DNA of 64,000 bases, from positions 310,001 through 374,000 of the forward strand of contig NZ_JAUSVO010000004.1 in the NCBI RefSeq assembly GCF_030814715.1, given 5' to 3'. The position numbers were made by a program, and so were the translations under genes. Shown here in pieces: positions 46,192 to 54,168 of the stretch. The notes beneath the pieces were generated by a model that worked only from the letters and a program-made list of their open reading frames with translations, did no database searches and was not told the origin of the DNA. How positions within the stretch are numbered: position 1 is the first letter of the stretch; each line of letters begins with the position of its first letter. Source of the stretch: Kaistia dalseonensis. GTDB taxonomy: Bacteria > Pseudomonadota > Alphaproteobacteria > Rhizobiales > Kaistiaceae.

Positions 46192-47520
46192 GTGGCGGAC
46201 AGGAAGCAGTTGAAGCTCGGGGCCTTCATGCGGCCGATCAGCATCCACACCGGCGCATGGCGCTATCCGGGCGCCTGGCCCGATGCCAATTTCAATTTCG
46301 GCCATATCAAGCGGCTGGCCCAGACGCTGGAGCGCGGCAAGTTCGACGCCTTCTTCATGGCCGACCACCTCGCCGTGCTGAACATGCCGGTGCAGGCGCT
46401 GAAGCGCAGCCACACGGTGACCTCGTTCGAGCCGTTCACGCTGCTCTCCGCGCTTGCCGGCGCCACCGAGCATATCGGCCTCGTTGCCACGGCCTCGACC
46501 ACCTATGACGCGCCCTATCACATTGCGCGCCGCTTCGCCTCGCTCGATCATATCTCCGGCGGCCGCGCCGGCTGGAACATCGTCACCACGGCCAACCCGG
46601 ATTCGGCGTTGAACTTCAATCTCGACGAACATGTCGACTATGCCACCCGCTATCGTCGGGCGCGCGAATTCTACGATGTCGTCACCGGGCTCTGGGACAG
46701 CTTCGCCGACGACGCCTTCATCCGCGATGTCGAGAGCGGCATCTATTTCGATCCCGAGAAGATGCATGTGCTCGACCATAAGGGCGAGCAGCTCTCCGTG
46801 CGCGGCCCGCTCAACATCGCCCGGCCGGTCCAGGGCTGGCCGGTGATCGTGCAGGCCGGCGCCTCCGAGCCCGGCCGCCAGCTCGCGGCCGAGACGGCGG
46901 AGGTGGTCTTCGCCGCCTCCCATACGCTCGCCGACGGCAAGAGCTTCTATGCCGATGTGAAGGGGCGCATGGAAAAGCTCGGCCGCGCGCGGGATGAACT
47001 GAAGATCCTGCCCGGCGCCTTCGTCGTGGTCGGCGACACGCTGGAAGAGGCGCGGGCGACGCGCGAGCGGCTCGACAGCCTCGTCCATCCCGATAGCGGC
47101 CTCGCCTCGCTCTCGATCGCGCTCGGCACCGACGCGACGCATTTCGACCTCGACGCGCCGCTGCCCGATATTCCCGATACCAATGCCAGCAAGACCGGCC
47201 GCGCCAACACGATCGCGCTCGCCAAACGCGAAGGCTTGACCGTGCGCCAGCTCGCGCAGCGGCTCGGCGGCTATTCCGGCCTGCAATTCGTCGGCACGCC
47301 GCAGACGATCGCCGACGAGATGGAGCAATGGCTGGTCGAGGAAGGCTCGGACGGCTTCAACATCATGTTCCCCTATCTCCCCGGCGGCCTCGACGATTTC
47401 GTCGACAAGGTCATCCCGGAACTGCAACGGCGCGGCATCTTCCGCACCGAATATGAGGGCAAGACGCTGCGGGAAAATCTGGGCCTGAAGCGGCCGGCAA
47501 ACCGGTTCTTTCCGGGGTGA
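46192..47520 (+). CDS. LLM-class flavin-dependent monooxygenase (NtaA/SnaA/DszA family)
   Basis: 442-residue FMNH2-dependent monooxygenase of the nitrilotriacetate monooxygenase group. QLKLGAFMRPISIHTGAWRY, FMADHLAVLN, HISGGRAGWNIVTTAN, RYRRAREFYDVVTGLWDSF and the C-terminal FVGTPQTIADEMEQW are family signatures. The start is GTG 46192 with AAGGAG at 7 bases. It needs a separate flavin reductase, none of which is seen here. Members attack aminopolycarboxylates, sulfur heterocycles or long alkanes. It opens the accessory catabolic region. Confidence 0.93.
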   Translation: MADRKQLKLGAFMRPISIHTGAWRYPGAWPDANFNFGHIKRLAQTLERGKFDAFFMADHLAVLNMPVQALKRSHTVTSFEPFTLLSALAGATEHIGLVATASTTYDAPYHIARRFASLDHISGGRAGWNIVTTANPDSALNFNLDEHVDYATRYRRAREFYDVVTGLWDSFADDAFIRDVESGIYFDPEKMHVLDHKGEQLSVRGPLNIARPVQGWPVIVQAGASEPGRQLAAETAEVVFAASHTLADGKSFYADVKGRMEKLGRARDELKILPGAFVVVGDTLEEARATRERLDSLVHPDSGLASLSIALGTDATHFDLDAPLPDIPDTNASKTGRANTIALAKREGLTVRQLAQRLGGYSGLQFVGTPQTIADEMEQWLVEEGSDGFNIMFPYLPGGLDDFVDKVIPELQRRGIFRTEYEGKTLRENLGLKRPANRFFPG

Positions 47521-47540
47521 GGCGCAGGCCGGCGCGCCGC

Positions 47541-47867
47541 CTATTCGTCGAACAGGTCGGCATGCGTGCCGGCGCGGACGAATATGACCGTGCCGGCCCC
47601 GCCGGCCTCGTCGAGGCGGTAGATCAGCAGAAAGTCGCCGCCTATATGGCATTCGCGGTGGCTTTCCCATGGCCCCTTGAGCGGGTGGCCGAGCCATTCC
47701 GGACCGAGCGGCGCATCATTGGCGATGAGAAGGAGCATGGCCTGCTTCAACCGGTTCATGTCGAACCGGCCGGAACGCGACAGACGCTCCCAATCCTTCA
47801 GGAAGGATCTCGTATAGTCAGACGCACGCGGCGGCGCCGCGCGCTTACTGGCCGCCGGCCTTTTCAA
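47541..47867 (-). CDS. yafQ: YafQ-type mRNA interferase toxin
   Basis: 108-residue RelE/ParE superfamily toxin closest to YafQ: SDYTRSFLKDWERLSRSGRFD, LGHPLKGPWESHRECHIGGDFLLIYRL, and the C-terminal VRAGTHADLF, which matches YafQ's catalytic His region. It would cleave mRNA on the ribosome. The TTG start at 47867 overlaps the antitoxin by 23 bases; no ATG occurs before MNRLKQ. It is paired with a DinJ antitoxin upstream. Confidence 0.85.
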   Translation of the reverse strand: MKRPAASKRAAPPRASDYTRSFLKDWERLSRSGRFDMNRLKQAMLLLIANDAPLGPEWLGHPLKGPWESHRECHIGGDFLLIYRLDEAGGAGTVIFVRAGTHADLFDE

Positions 47868-48126
47868 GGTCGTCCAGCAATGCGTCGGCCGTCGTGAAGC
47901 GTGCGCGCCGCGATTGGATCATCTCATCGGCTTCCGCCATCGCGTCCCGCGTCTCGCTGTTGGGCACCTTCAACTCCAGCGGAAACGCTTGGTCCGCGAC
48001 GATACGGTGCAGGAGAATGCGCACCGCATCCGACACGGAGAGGCCCATCGCGTCGAGCGCGGCGGCGGCCTTTTCCTTGATCTCGTCGTTCACGCGGACA
48101 TGCAGCATCGAGCTATGCGTCGCCAT
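47845..48126 (-). CDS. dinJ: DinJ/RelB-type antitoxin
   Basis: 93-residue antitoxin. MLHVRVNDEIKEKAAAALDAMGLSVSDAVRIL is the ribbon-helix-helix DNA-binding domain of DinJ. The C-terminal half (ETRDAMAEADEMIQSRRARFTT) is the toxin-binding tail. ATG 48126 has AAGGAGG upstream. A perfect palindrome at 48160-48173 is the likely operator for the pair. Confidence 0.9.
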   Translation of the reverse strand: MATHSSMLHVRVNDEIKEKAAAALDAMGLSVSDAVRILLHRIVADQAFPLELKVPNSETRDAMAEADEMIQSRRARFTTADALLDDLEKAGGQ

Positions 48127-48159
48127 TATGCCGGCCTCCTTCGCAGGCACGTTATGTGT

Positions 48160-48173
48160 ATCTCATATGAGAT
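48160..48173. promoter_or_regulatory. Operator palindrome of the DinJ/YafQ pair
   Basis: ATCTCATATGAGAT is a perfect 14-bp palindrome, extending imperfectly to 20 bp (TGTATCTCATATGAGATGCA), 34 bases upstream of the antitoxin ATG. Confidence 0.7.
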
Positions 48174-48274
48174 GCAATCAAGATCGATTTGCGCTCGCGC
48201 GCGAGATAGACCGCCACGCGGCGGCGCCGTTCCTGTATGATCTTCAACGACTTCGGATCAAGGTGGACATCGAT

Positions 48275-49021
48275 ATGGGCAAGCTTGACGGACGGCGGGC
48301 GGTTGTAACGGGCGGGGCGAGCGGGATCGGGCGCGGCATCGCCGAACTGTTCGCGCGCGAGGGCGCGGTCGTCGCGATCCTGGACCGCAACGAGGCGCAG
48401 GCCGAAGCGGTGGCGGAGGGTATTCGCGCGGCCGGCGGCGCGGCCTCGGCCTTTGCCTGCGACGTCTCGGACGAGAATGCGGTCGCGACCGCCTTCGCGC
48501 TGGTGAAGGCCGAGATCGGCGCGGTCGACATTCTCGTCAACAATGCCGGCATCCTGCGCGACGTGCCGTTCGAGGAGCTCTCGATCACCGAATGGGACCG
48601 GATGATCGCGACCAATCTGCGCAGCGTGTTCCTCTGCACGCGGCAGGTGATCGGCGGCATGCGGGCGCGAAAATGGGGCCGCATCATCAACACCGCCTCG
48701 CAACTCGGCCATAAGGGCTCGCCCATGCTGGTGCATTACGCCTCGGCCAAGGCCGGCGTCATCGGCTTCACCAAATCGCTTGGCCATGAGGTCGCGCGCG
48801 ACGGCGTCACGGTCAACGCGATCGCGCCGGGCGTGATCGAAACCCCGATGGGCGCTGACATCACGCCGGCGGGCCGGGCGGCCAAGGAGGCGGAACTGCC
48901 GATCGGCCGGTTCGGCCGCGTCGATGAAGTGGTCGAAGCCGCCCTCCTGCTCGCCAGCGACGCCGGCTCCTATTTCATCGGCTCGACCGTCAACATGAAT
49001 GGCGGCGACTACATGATCTGA
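48275..49021 (+). CDS. Short-chain dehydrogenase/reductase
   Basis: 248-residue classical SDR. TGGASGIGRGIAELFA near 12-27, VDILVNNAGILRD, TASQLGHKGSPMLVHYASAKAG (Ser/Tyr/Lys) and VNAIAPGVIETPM are present; the C-terminus GSYFIGSTVNMNGGDYM is FabG-like. NAD(P) substrate unknown. ATG 48275 has AAGGTGG at 8 bases. It lies between the toxin-antitoxin pair and the esterase-led cluster. Confidence 0.91.
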   Translation: MGKLDGRRAVVTGGASGIGRGIAELFAREGAVVAILDRNEAQAEAVAEGIRAAGGAASAFACDVSDENAVATAFALVKAEIGAVDILVNNAGILRDVPFEELSITEWDRMIATNLRSVFLCTRQVIGGMRARKWGRIINTASQLGHKGSPMLVHYASAKAGVIGFTKSLGHEVARDGVTVNAIAPGVIETPMGADITPAGRAAKEAELPIGRFGRVDEVVEAALLLASDAGSYFIGSTVNMNGGDYMI

Positions 49022-49062
49022 GCAGGCCTGCAATGTTGCTCGGGCTGCGCCCTGTGGATGGG

Positions 49063-49929
49063 CTAGAGAAGGCCCACCCGTTCCAGCACCGCCTGTTGCA
49101 GCACGCTTCCCTTGTCCGCGATCGTCTCGATCACGGCGAAATGGTGAAGGCCGGCGACCTTGATTGTGGGGCAAATGCCGCCGGCCCCCTCCAGGGCAGC
49201 CGCGAAGGCCGCCTGTTGTCGTTTGAATTCGTCGGATTCCGCGCCGCCGACCACCAGCGTCAGCGGCGGCATTGCGTGTTTCACATGATGGATCGGGCTG
49301 TTGCGCCTTGCCATGGCCGCGTCGAGGCCGACCGTCTCGTTGAGATAGGAAAGGCGGATCGGCTCGAGGTCATAGAGGCCCGATATGGCGACGCCACCGG
49401 CCACGATCTCGGCCGGGAGTTCCGGGTCGAAGGCCGGCCAGTCCGTCGCGGCCGCGATGCCGGTCAGATGGCCGCCGGCGGAGTGGCCGGAAAGAAAGAG
49501 GCGGCTGCGATCGCCCGGTATGAGGCCGCCGGCATTCTTCCAGACGAAGGCGACCGCGGCGCGGACCTGGCGCACGATCTCGTCCATGTCGACATGCGGC
49601 GTCAGTGCGTAGTTGATCACGACCAGATTGACGCCTTCGTCGACGACGCCTTCGGCCACAAAGCGGAAATCGACCTTGTCCTTCCAGATCCAGTAGCCGC
49701 CATGGATGTAGATCAGGATCGGGCCGTTCGGGTCGCTTGACGGAAACACGTCGAGCTTTTCCGTCTCGGATGGGCCATAGGCGATATCGAGCGTGGCCGG
49801 GCGGCGCGCGGCGCTCTCGTCGCTGCGGCTGCGCCAGCGATCGAAGATCGCGTAGGAATCGGGCGCGACCAGCCGCTCATATTGCTGGTCGAGGCCCTGC
49901 TGATCGTAATCGCGATAGATCGCGCTCAT
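49063..49929 (-). CDS. Alpha/beta hydrolase (kynurenine-formamidase/esterase type)
   Basis: 288 residues. HGGYW (oxyanion region), NYALTPHVDMDEIVRQVRAAVAFVW and the nucleophile elbow SGHSAGGHLTGI are seen; the acid and His are expected in VVGGAESDEF and AGLHHFAVIE. The sequence resembles arylformamidase-like carboxylesterases and may hydrolyse an amide or ester in the local pathway. Its start overlaps the epimerase stop by 4 bases. Confidence 0.88.
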   Translation of the reverse strand: MSAIYRDYDQQGLDQQYERLVAPDSYAIFDRWRSRSDESAARRPATLDIAYGPSETEKLDVFPSSDPNGPILIYIHGGYWIWKDKVDFRFVAEGVVDEGVNLVVINYALTPHVDMDEIVRQVRAAVAFVWKNAGGLIPGDRSRLFLSGHSAGGHLTGIAAATDWPAFDPELPAEIVAGGVAISGLYDLEPIRLSYLNETVGLDAAMARRNSPIHHVKHAMPPLTLVVGGAESDEFKRQQAAFAAALEGAGGICPTIKVAGLHHFAVIETIADKGSVLQQAVLERVGLL

Positions 49930-50921
49930 GCCGCGCTCCGTTCCAGGCCGAAGAAGCCATGCGCCTCGTGCCAGTTCATCAGATGGTCGAAGGCCGCGTC
50001 GAGATCATGCGTGCCGGTCGGGCCGAATTCCTCGGTGAAGCGCGCGCCGGAGAGGATGCCGCCATCGCTGTCGCCGTAAAGATCGATCGGGCTGCCTTCG
50101 CCTTCACCGACCGAGATCGTGAATTGCGGGAAGTGTCCGGCGAGCCGTTCGCACCAGTCGCCGATCGACCAGACATAGGGCGTGCCGAGATTATAGATGC
50201 GGTGCTGGTGGGCGGGCGCGAGCAGCAGGGTCGAGAGGGCGGAGGCCGCGTCGCGCGAGAAATGCCAGTTGCTCCTGCCGGGGCGTGGCAATGTCGCCGC
50301 CGCGCCGTCAAAGGCGAGCGTATTGGCCTGGAACACCGGGTTCATCGTGTCGCGCAGGCCGGTGCGATACTCCCACGGGCCGAACACGCCGGCGAGCCGT
50401 CCCGCGACCCAGTCGAGCCCGGCCGAGGCGCCGAGCTTTTCCAGGATCATCTCGCCCGTCCATTTGGAGAGCGCATAGATGTTGCCGGGATTCTTCGGAT
50501 AATCCTCGTGCAGCAGTTCGTAATCCGGCGTGCCGCCGCCGAAGATCGCATTGGACGAGACGAAGACGAAGCGTTCGACGCCGTGCTGCGCCGCGGCGCT
50601 CGCCACCGCCGTCAGGCCGCCGAGATTGACGCCGACCGTCTGGCTCGCCTGCGTGCGCTCGCGCGCCGCATTGGAGGTGATGGCCGCCGCATGAATGACG
50701 CGCGTGACGTTATGCTCCCCCATGATCCGGCGGATGCTGCTTTCCTGGCGGACATCGGCGACGATGCCGATGTAATGGCCGGGGAGGCCGGCAAATTCGA
50801 ACCGGGCGATGGCGGGGAGATCGCGGTCGGCTATGCCGACCACGTTGCGTCCCTCTGCCAGGAGATGCTCGACGATGTTGAGGCCGACAAACCCGCTCGA
50901 CCCCGTCACGAGAATGGTCAC
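49926..50921 (-). CDS. NAD-dependent epimerase/dehydratase
   Basis: 331-residue extended SDR. The NAD-binding VTGSSGFVGLNIVEHLL lies at 5-21; VIHAAAITSNAA, FVFVSSNAIFGGG and YALSKWTGEM (Tyr-x-x-x-Lys) follow. It is closest to sugar epimerases, but related proteins act on other hydroxylated compounds. It is packed between the esterase and GntR genes with 4-base overlaps, so it belongs to this operon. Confidence 0.88.
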   Translation of the reverse strand: MTILVTGSSGFVGLNIVEHLLAEGRNVVGIADRDLPAIARFEFAGLPGHYIGIVADVRQESSIRRIMGEHNVTRVIHAAAITSNAARERTQASQTVGVNLGGLTAVASAAAQHGVERFVFVSSNAIFGGGTPDYELLHEDYPKNPGNIYALSKWTGEMILEKLGASAGLDWVAGRLAGVFGPWEYRTGLRDTMNPVFQANTLAFDGAAATLPRPGRSNWHFSRDAASALSTLLLAPAHQHRIYNLGTPYVWSIGDWCERLAGHFPQFTISVGEGEGSPIDLYGDSDGGILSGARFTEEFGPTGTHDLDAAFDHLMNWHEAHGFFGLERSAA

Positions 50922-51586
50922 GACAGTTCTCCGATCGCCTGAAGGGCCGCGTGTCGTGCGGCTACGATATGGGCTGTGCTGAGCCGGGCGGCCTCGACGC
51001 CGTCGCCGGCCTTGAGCGCGGCGAGCAGGGCCTTGAGTTCACGCAGGCTTTCCGCGGGTCGTCCGGGCCGCGACATCGAGGTGGAGCGCAGATAGCTGAC
51101 GCGACTGTGGAGCGAGCCGAGGATCTGCCCGAGCACGACATTGCCGGCGGCGGCGAAGATCTCGTCGTAGAAGCGGCCATTGCTGGCGCGTTGGGCGTTG
51201 CGGTCGCCCGATCGGGCCGAGGCCTCGATCGCCACCATGGATTCGTCGAGCGCGCGCATACGCTCCGCCGTCATGCTGGCGGCGCAAAGCTCGCAGGCGC
51301 GCGCTTCGAGCAGGATGCGGACCTCGTAGAGATCGAAGATCTCCCGGCTCGACATCGTCGCAACCACGAAGCCGTGACGGCGATTGCTCTCGATCAGCCG
51401 CTCGGCCTCCAGTTCGCGGATGACTTCGCGCGCAATGGTGCGGCTGACGCCATACATTTCGCAGATCTGCCGTTCCGTCAGCCTGTCGCCGGGCGCGAGT
51501 TCGCCATCATAGATCGCGACGCGCAGCATCTCGCTCGTCTGCTGGCGGACGGAGAGGAGCATGGGCGGCGAGAGCGGTCCCGTCAT
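50918..51586 (-). CDS. GntR-family (FCD) transcriptional regulator
   Basis: 222 residues. The N-terminal winged helix reads ELAPGDRLTERQICEMYGVSRTIAREVIRELEAE. The C-terminal FCD ligand domain has YEVRILLEARACELCAA, NGRFYDEIFAAAGN and AHIVAARHAAL (metal-binding His residues). It overlaps both neighbours and probably regulates the hydantoinase cluster. TTGT-N3-ACAA and TGGT-N3-ACCA sites at 57166 and 57385 match the FadR-subfamily consensus. Confidence 0.9.
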   Translation of the reverse strand: MTGPLSPPMLLSVRQQTSEMLRVAIYDGELAPGDRLTERQICEMYGVSRTIAREVIRELEAERLIESNRRHGFVVATMSSREIFDLYEVRILLEARACELCAASMTAERMRALDESMVAIEASARSGDRNAQRASNGRFYDEIFAAAGNVVLGQILGSLHSRVSYLRSTSMSRPGRPAESLRELKALLAALKAGDGVEAARLSTAHIVAARHAALQAIGELS

Positions 51587-52185
51587 CAGCGCAATCCGTC
51601 CAGTCCCTCGATCTCGCCGGCAGCGAGTCCGCCGAGGCGATGATTGAGACGGCCGCGATTGGCGAAGCAGCAGATGATGGCGACCTCGTCGGGCAGCGGC
51701 GCATCGGGAAGCTGCACCGTCATGCCGTCATAATGCGAACGGACATAGAGCGCGTGCTTGTGGGCGAGCGGCACGTCGATCGGCGTTCCCGGCGCGGCGC
51801 GCTTGGAGAAGGACGATATCCACGCCGCGCCGCCGCCGATCGCGGCGCGCAGCGCGTCGCCGAAGGGCGTGGTGATCAGCGCGATGCCGTGTTCCTGCTC
51901 GCCGGCAAGCCCGATGATCGCGGCCTTGCCATAGCTCTCTATGTCGTAGGGGCCCATCGCCTCGAGCCCGGCCTTGGCCATCGATGCGCCGAGCGCCGCG
52001 CTCTCGCGGATGAAGAAATCGAGATTTTCGGCATAGGTGCCGGCATAGGGGTTCTTGATGACGGCGGCGACGGCGACCTTGCGCAGCGGCAGGTCGCTTT
52101 CGACGCCCTGTTCCGCAAGGCTGGTCTCGACCAGCACGAACTGGCGGCGGATCGTGAGGGCATTGTGGGAGAAGGGGGCATTCAT
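51586..52185 (-). CDS. AA_synth family protein (PF06684-like)
   Basis: 199 residues. RKVAVAAVIKNPYAGTYAENLDFF, YGKAAIIGLAGEQEHGIALITTPFGDALRAAIGGGAAWISS and DEVAIICCFANRGRLNHRLGG match the family annotated as amino acid synthesis. Its chemistry is not settled; genes of the family often sit with hydantoinases, amidohydrolases and isochorismatase-like hydrolases. It overlaps the HyuB start by 4 bases. Confidence 0.85.
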   Translation of the reverse strand: MNAPFSHNALTIRRQFVLVETSLAEQGVESDLPLRKVAVAAVIKNPYAGTYAENLDFFIRESAALGASMAKAGLEAMGPYDIESYGKAAIIGLAGEQEHGIALITTPFGDALRAAIGGGAAWISSFSKRAAPGTPIDVPLAHKHALYVRSHYDGMTVQLPDAPLPDEVAIICCFANRGRLNHRLGGLAAGEIEGLDGLR

Positions 52186-53939
52186 CGGGCGGCTCCCATT
52201 TCGGTTCGCTTTTTGGTTGTCGCGGCCGCGTCGAGCGCCAGCCCTTCATTGATGATCACGCCATAGGCGGACGCCGCATAGGCGCGGGTGCAGAAGCCGT
52301 CGAGCACGTCGTCCAGCACGGTTTCGGCCGGCCGCTCGAGCGGATCGCCGAAGCCGCCGCCGCAGGGCGAATAAAAGGCCATGGTATCGCCCGGCTGCAT
52401 GACGACTCCGGAGATCTTGGCATATTGCGCCGTCGCATCGTCCGGCGTGGCATGGTTGAAGATGTCGACCCGGCCCGGCGCGCCCTCATGGCCGCCGAAC
52501 AGGCCCCAGGGCGCATCGGTGTGGCGCTCGGCCTCATGCGTCAGCCAGCCGCCCTCGAGCAGGCGCTGCTCCTTGACCACGCCGATGCCGCCCCGGAACT
52601 TGCCGGCGCCGCATTCGACATCGTCGCGCAGCTCATAGCGGTCGCAGATCATCGGCAGATGCATGCCGAGATCCTCGATCGGGTTGTTGCGGGTGTTCGC
52701 CATCAGATTATCGATCGAATCCGGTCCGTCCGAGCGTGGCCTGCCGCCATAGGCGCCCTCATTGACCTCGATGAAGACCCAGTAGTCATTGTTCGCCTTG
52801 CGCAGGCCCGAATAGGCGACGAAGGAGAGCGAGGCCGAGGAGCCGGCGATGACCGAATCCGGCAGGACCGGCGAGAGCGCGCGGATGATGCAGTCGATCA
52901 TGCGGTTGCACTGGGAGAAACGCGCCGAGGCGGCGGTCGGGAAGATCGGGTTGAAGATCGTGCCCTTCGGCGCCGTCACCTTGATCGGCCGGAACGAACC
53001 TTCATTGGCCGGCACCGGAACCGGCGACGTATAGGCATCGAGCAGCAGGCTGCGGAACGCCACATAGCAGGCGACCTTGGTCGAGCCCTCGAACGGTACG
53101 TTGAAGGCGGTCGGAACCTGCGGCGAGGAGCCGGTCAGATCGACTTCGGCTGAATCGCCGCGAATGCGGACGCAGACCTTGATCGGGAGGCGCACATTGC
53201 GGTTGCGGCCATCATCGTCGAGCCAGCTCTCGGCGTAATAATCGCCGTCCGGGATCTCGGAAATGCGCCGGCGCAGCATCTGCTCGGTATAGTTCATCAG
53301 TTCGGCCGAGGCGTTCTCGACCGTATCGGCGCCATAGGTGGCGTAGAGTTCCTGGAACCGCCTTGCGCCGAGTTGGGCCGAGGCGATCTGCGCGCCGAGA
53401 TCGTCCTGCAATTGCTTGCCGACGCGGCTATTGTTGCGGAGATAGCGCCAGAGTTCCTCGTTGCGCACGCCGGCGTCATAGAGCTTCGCCGCCTTGAACA
53501 GCATGCCCTCGCCGAAAATATCCTGGATGTCGACGATCAGGCCCGGCGTCGCCGAGCCGATATCGACATGGTGCGCGGTGTTGGCGGCGAAGCCGACATG
53601 TCGGCCTTCATAGAAGACCGGCACCACGACGGCGATATCGGGCGAATGGCTGGCGCCGAAATAGGGGTGGTTGTGGATGACAACGTCGCCCTCGCGCCAG
53701 GGCGTCGTCATGGTCTCGTCAATGCCGCGCAGGTAGCCGGGGATCGAGCCGATATGGAGCGGGGTGTTGTCGCTTTCGCAGAGCGTCGCGAAATTGCGGT
53801 CGAACAGGCCGGCGCCCAAATCCTCGCTCTCGCGGATGATCGAGGAAAACGACATCCGGTAGAGAACGTAGGCCATCTCCTTGGCGATGGTATGCAGTGC
53901 GCCGCCAATGACCTGGAGCGTGACGGGATCGATGGTCAT
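52182..53939 (-). CDS. hyuB: Hydantoinase/oxoprolinase subunit B
   Basis: 585-residue HyuB. The opening TIDPVTLQVIGGALHTIAKEM is diagnostic. DVVIHNHPYFGASHSPDIAVV and FAANTAHHVDIGS carry metal-binding His/Asp residues, and CGGGFGDPLERP lies near the end. With HyuA it forms ATP-dependent hydantoinase, N-methylhydantoinase, oxoprolinase or acetone/acetophenone carboxylase-type enzymes. A dispersed repeat separates it from hyuA. Confidence 0.95.
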   Translation of the reverse strand: MTIDPVTLQVIGGALHTIAKEMAYVLYRMSFSSIIRESEDLGAGLFDRNFATLCESDNTPLHIGSIPGYLRGIDETMTTPWREGDVVIHNHPYFGASHSPDIAVVVPVFYEGRHVGFAANTAHHVDIGSATPGLIVDIQDIFGEGMLFKAAKLYDAGVRNEELWRYLRNNSRVGKQLQDDLGAQIASAQLGARRFQELYATYGADTVENASAELMNYTEQMLRRRISEIPDGDYYAESWLDDDGRNRNVRLPIKVCVRIRGDSAEVDLTGSSPQVPTAFNVPFEGSTKVACYVAFRSLLLDAYTSPVPVPANEGSFRPIKVTAPKGTIFNPIFPTAASARFSQCNRMIDCIIRALSPVLPDSVIAGSSASLSFVAYSGLRKANNDYWVFIEVNEGAYGGRPRSDGPDSIDNLMANTRNNPIEDLGMHLPMICDRYELRDDVECGAGKFRGGIGVVKEQRLLEGGWLTHEAERHTDAPWGLFGGHEGAPGRVDIFNHATPDDATAQYAKISGVVMQPGDTMAFYSPCGGGFGDPLERPAETVLDDVLDGFCTRAYAASAYGVIINEGLALDAAATTKKRTEMGAAR

Positions 53940-54012
53940 GCCGATGCTCCAAGTTCAAGAGTTTGGGAACAGGCTGGGGTACTCACACTCAGCCCGCCAG
54001 ACCCCCTCCGCC

Positions 54013-54119
54013 CGTCATCCCGGGCGAAGCGCAGCGAAGACCCGGGATCCATGCAGCCGTGAGCTTCACCGTCGATCCGCAACCCGGCTGAATGGATCCC
54101 CGCTTTCGCGGGGATGACG
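54013..54119. repeat. Dispersed palindromic repeat (CGTCATCCC type), copy 2
   Basis: CGTCATCCCGGGCGAAGCGC at one end and CCCCGCTTTCGCGGGGATGACG at the other, the inverse arrangement of copy 1. It lies in the hyuA-hyuB gap. Confidence 0.75.
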
Positions 54120-54168
54120 GAGAGGGTGGGGAGGTGAGGAGCGATAAGTTCGAGGGCGCCAAGCATTC

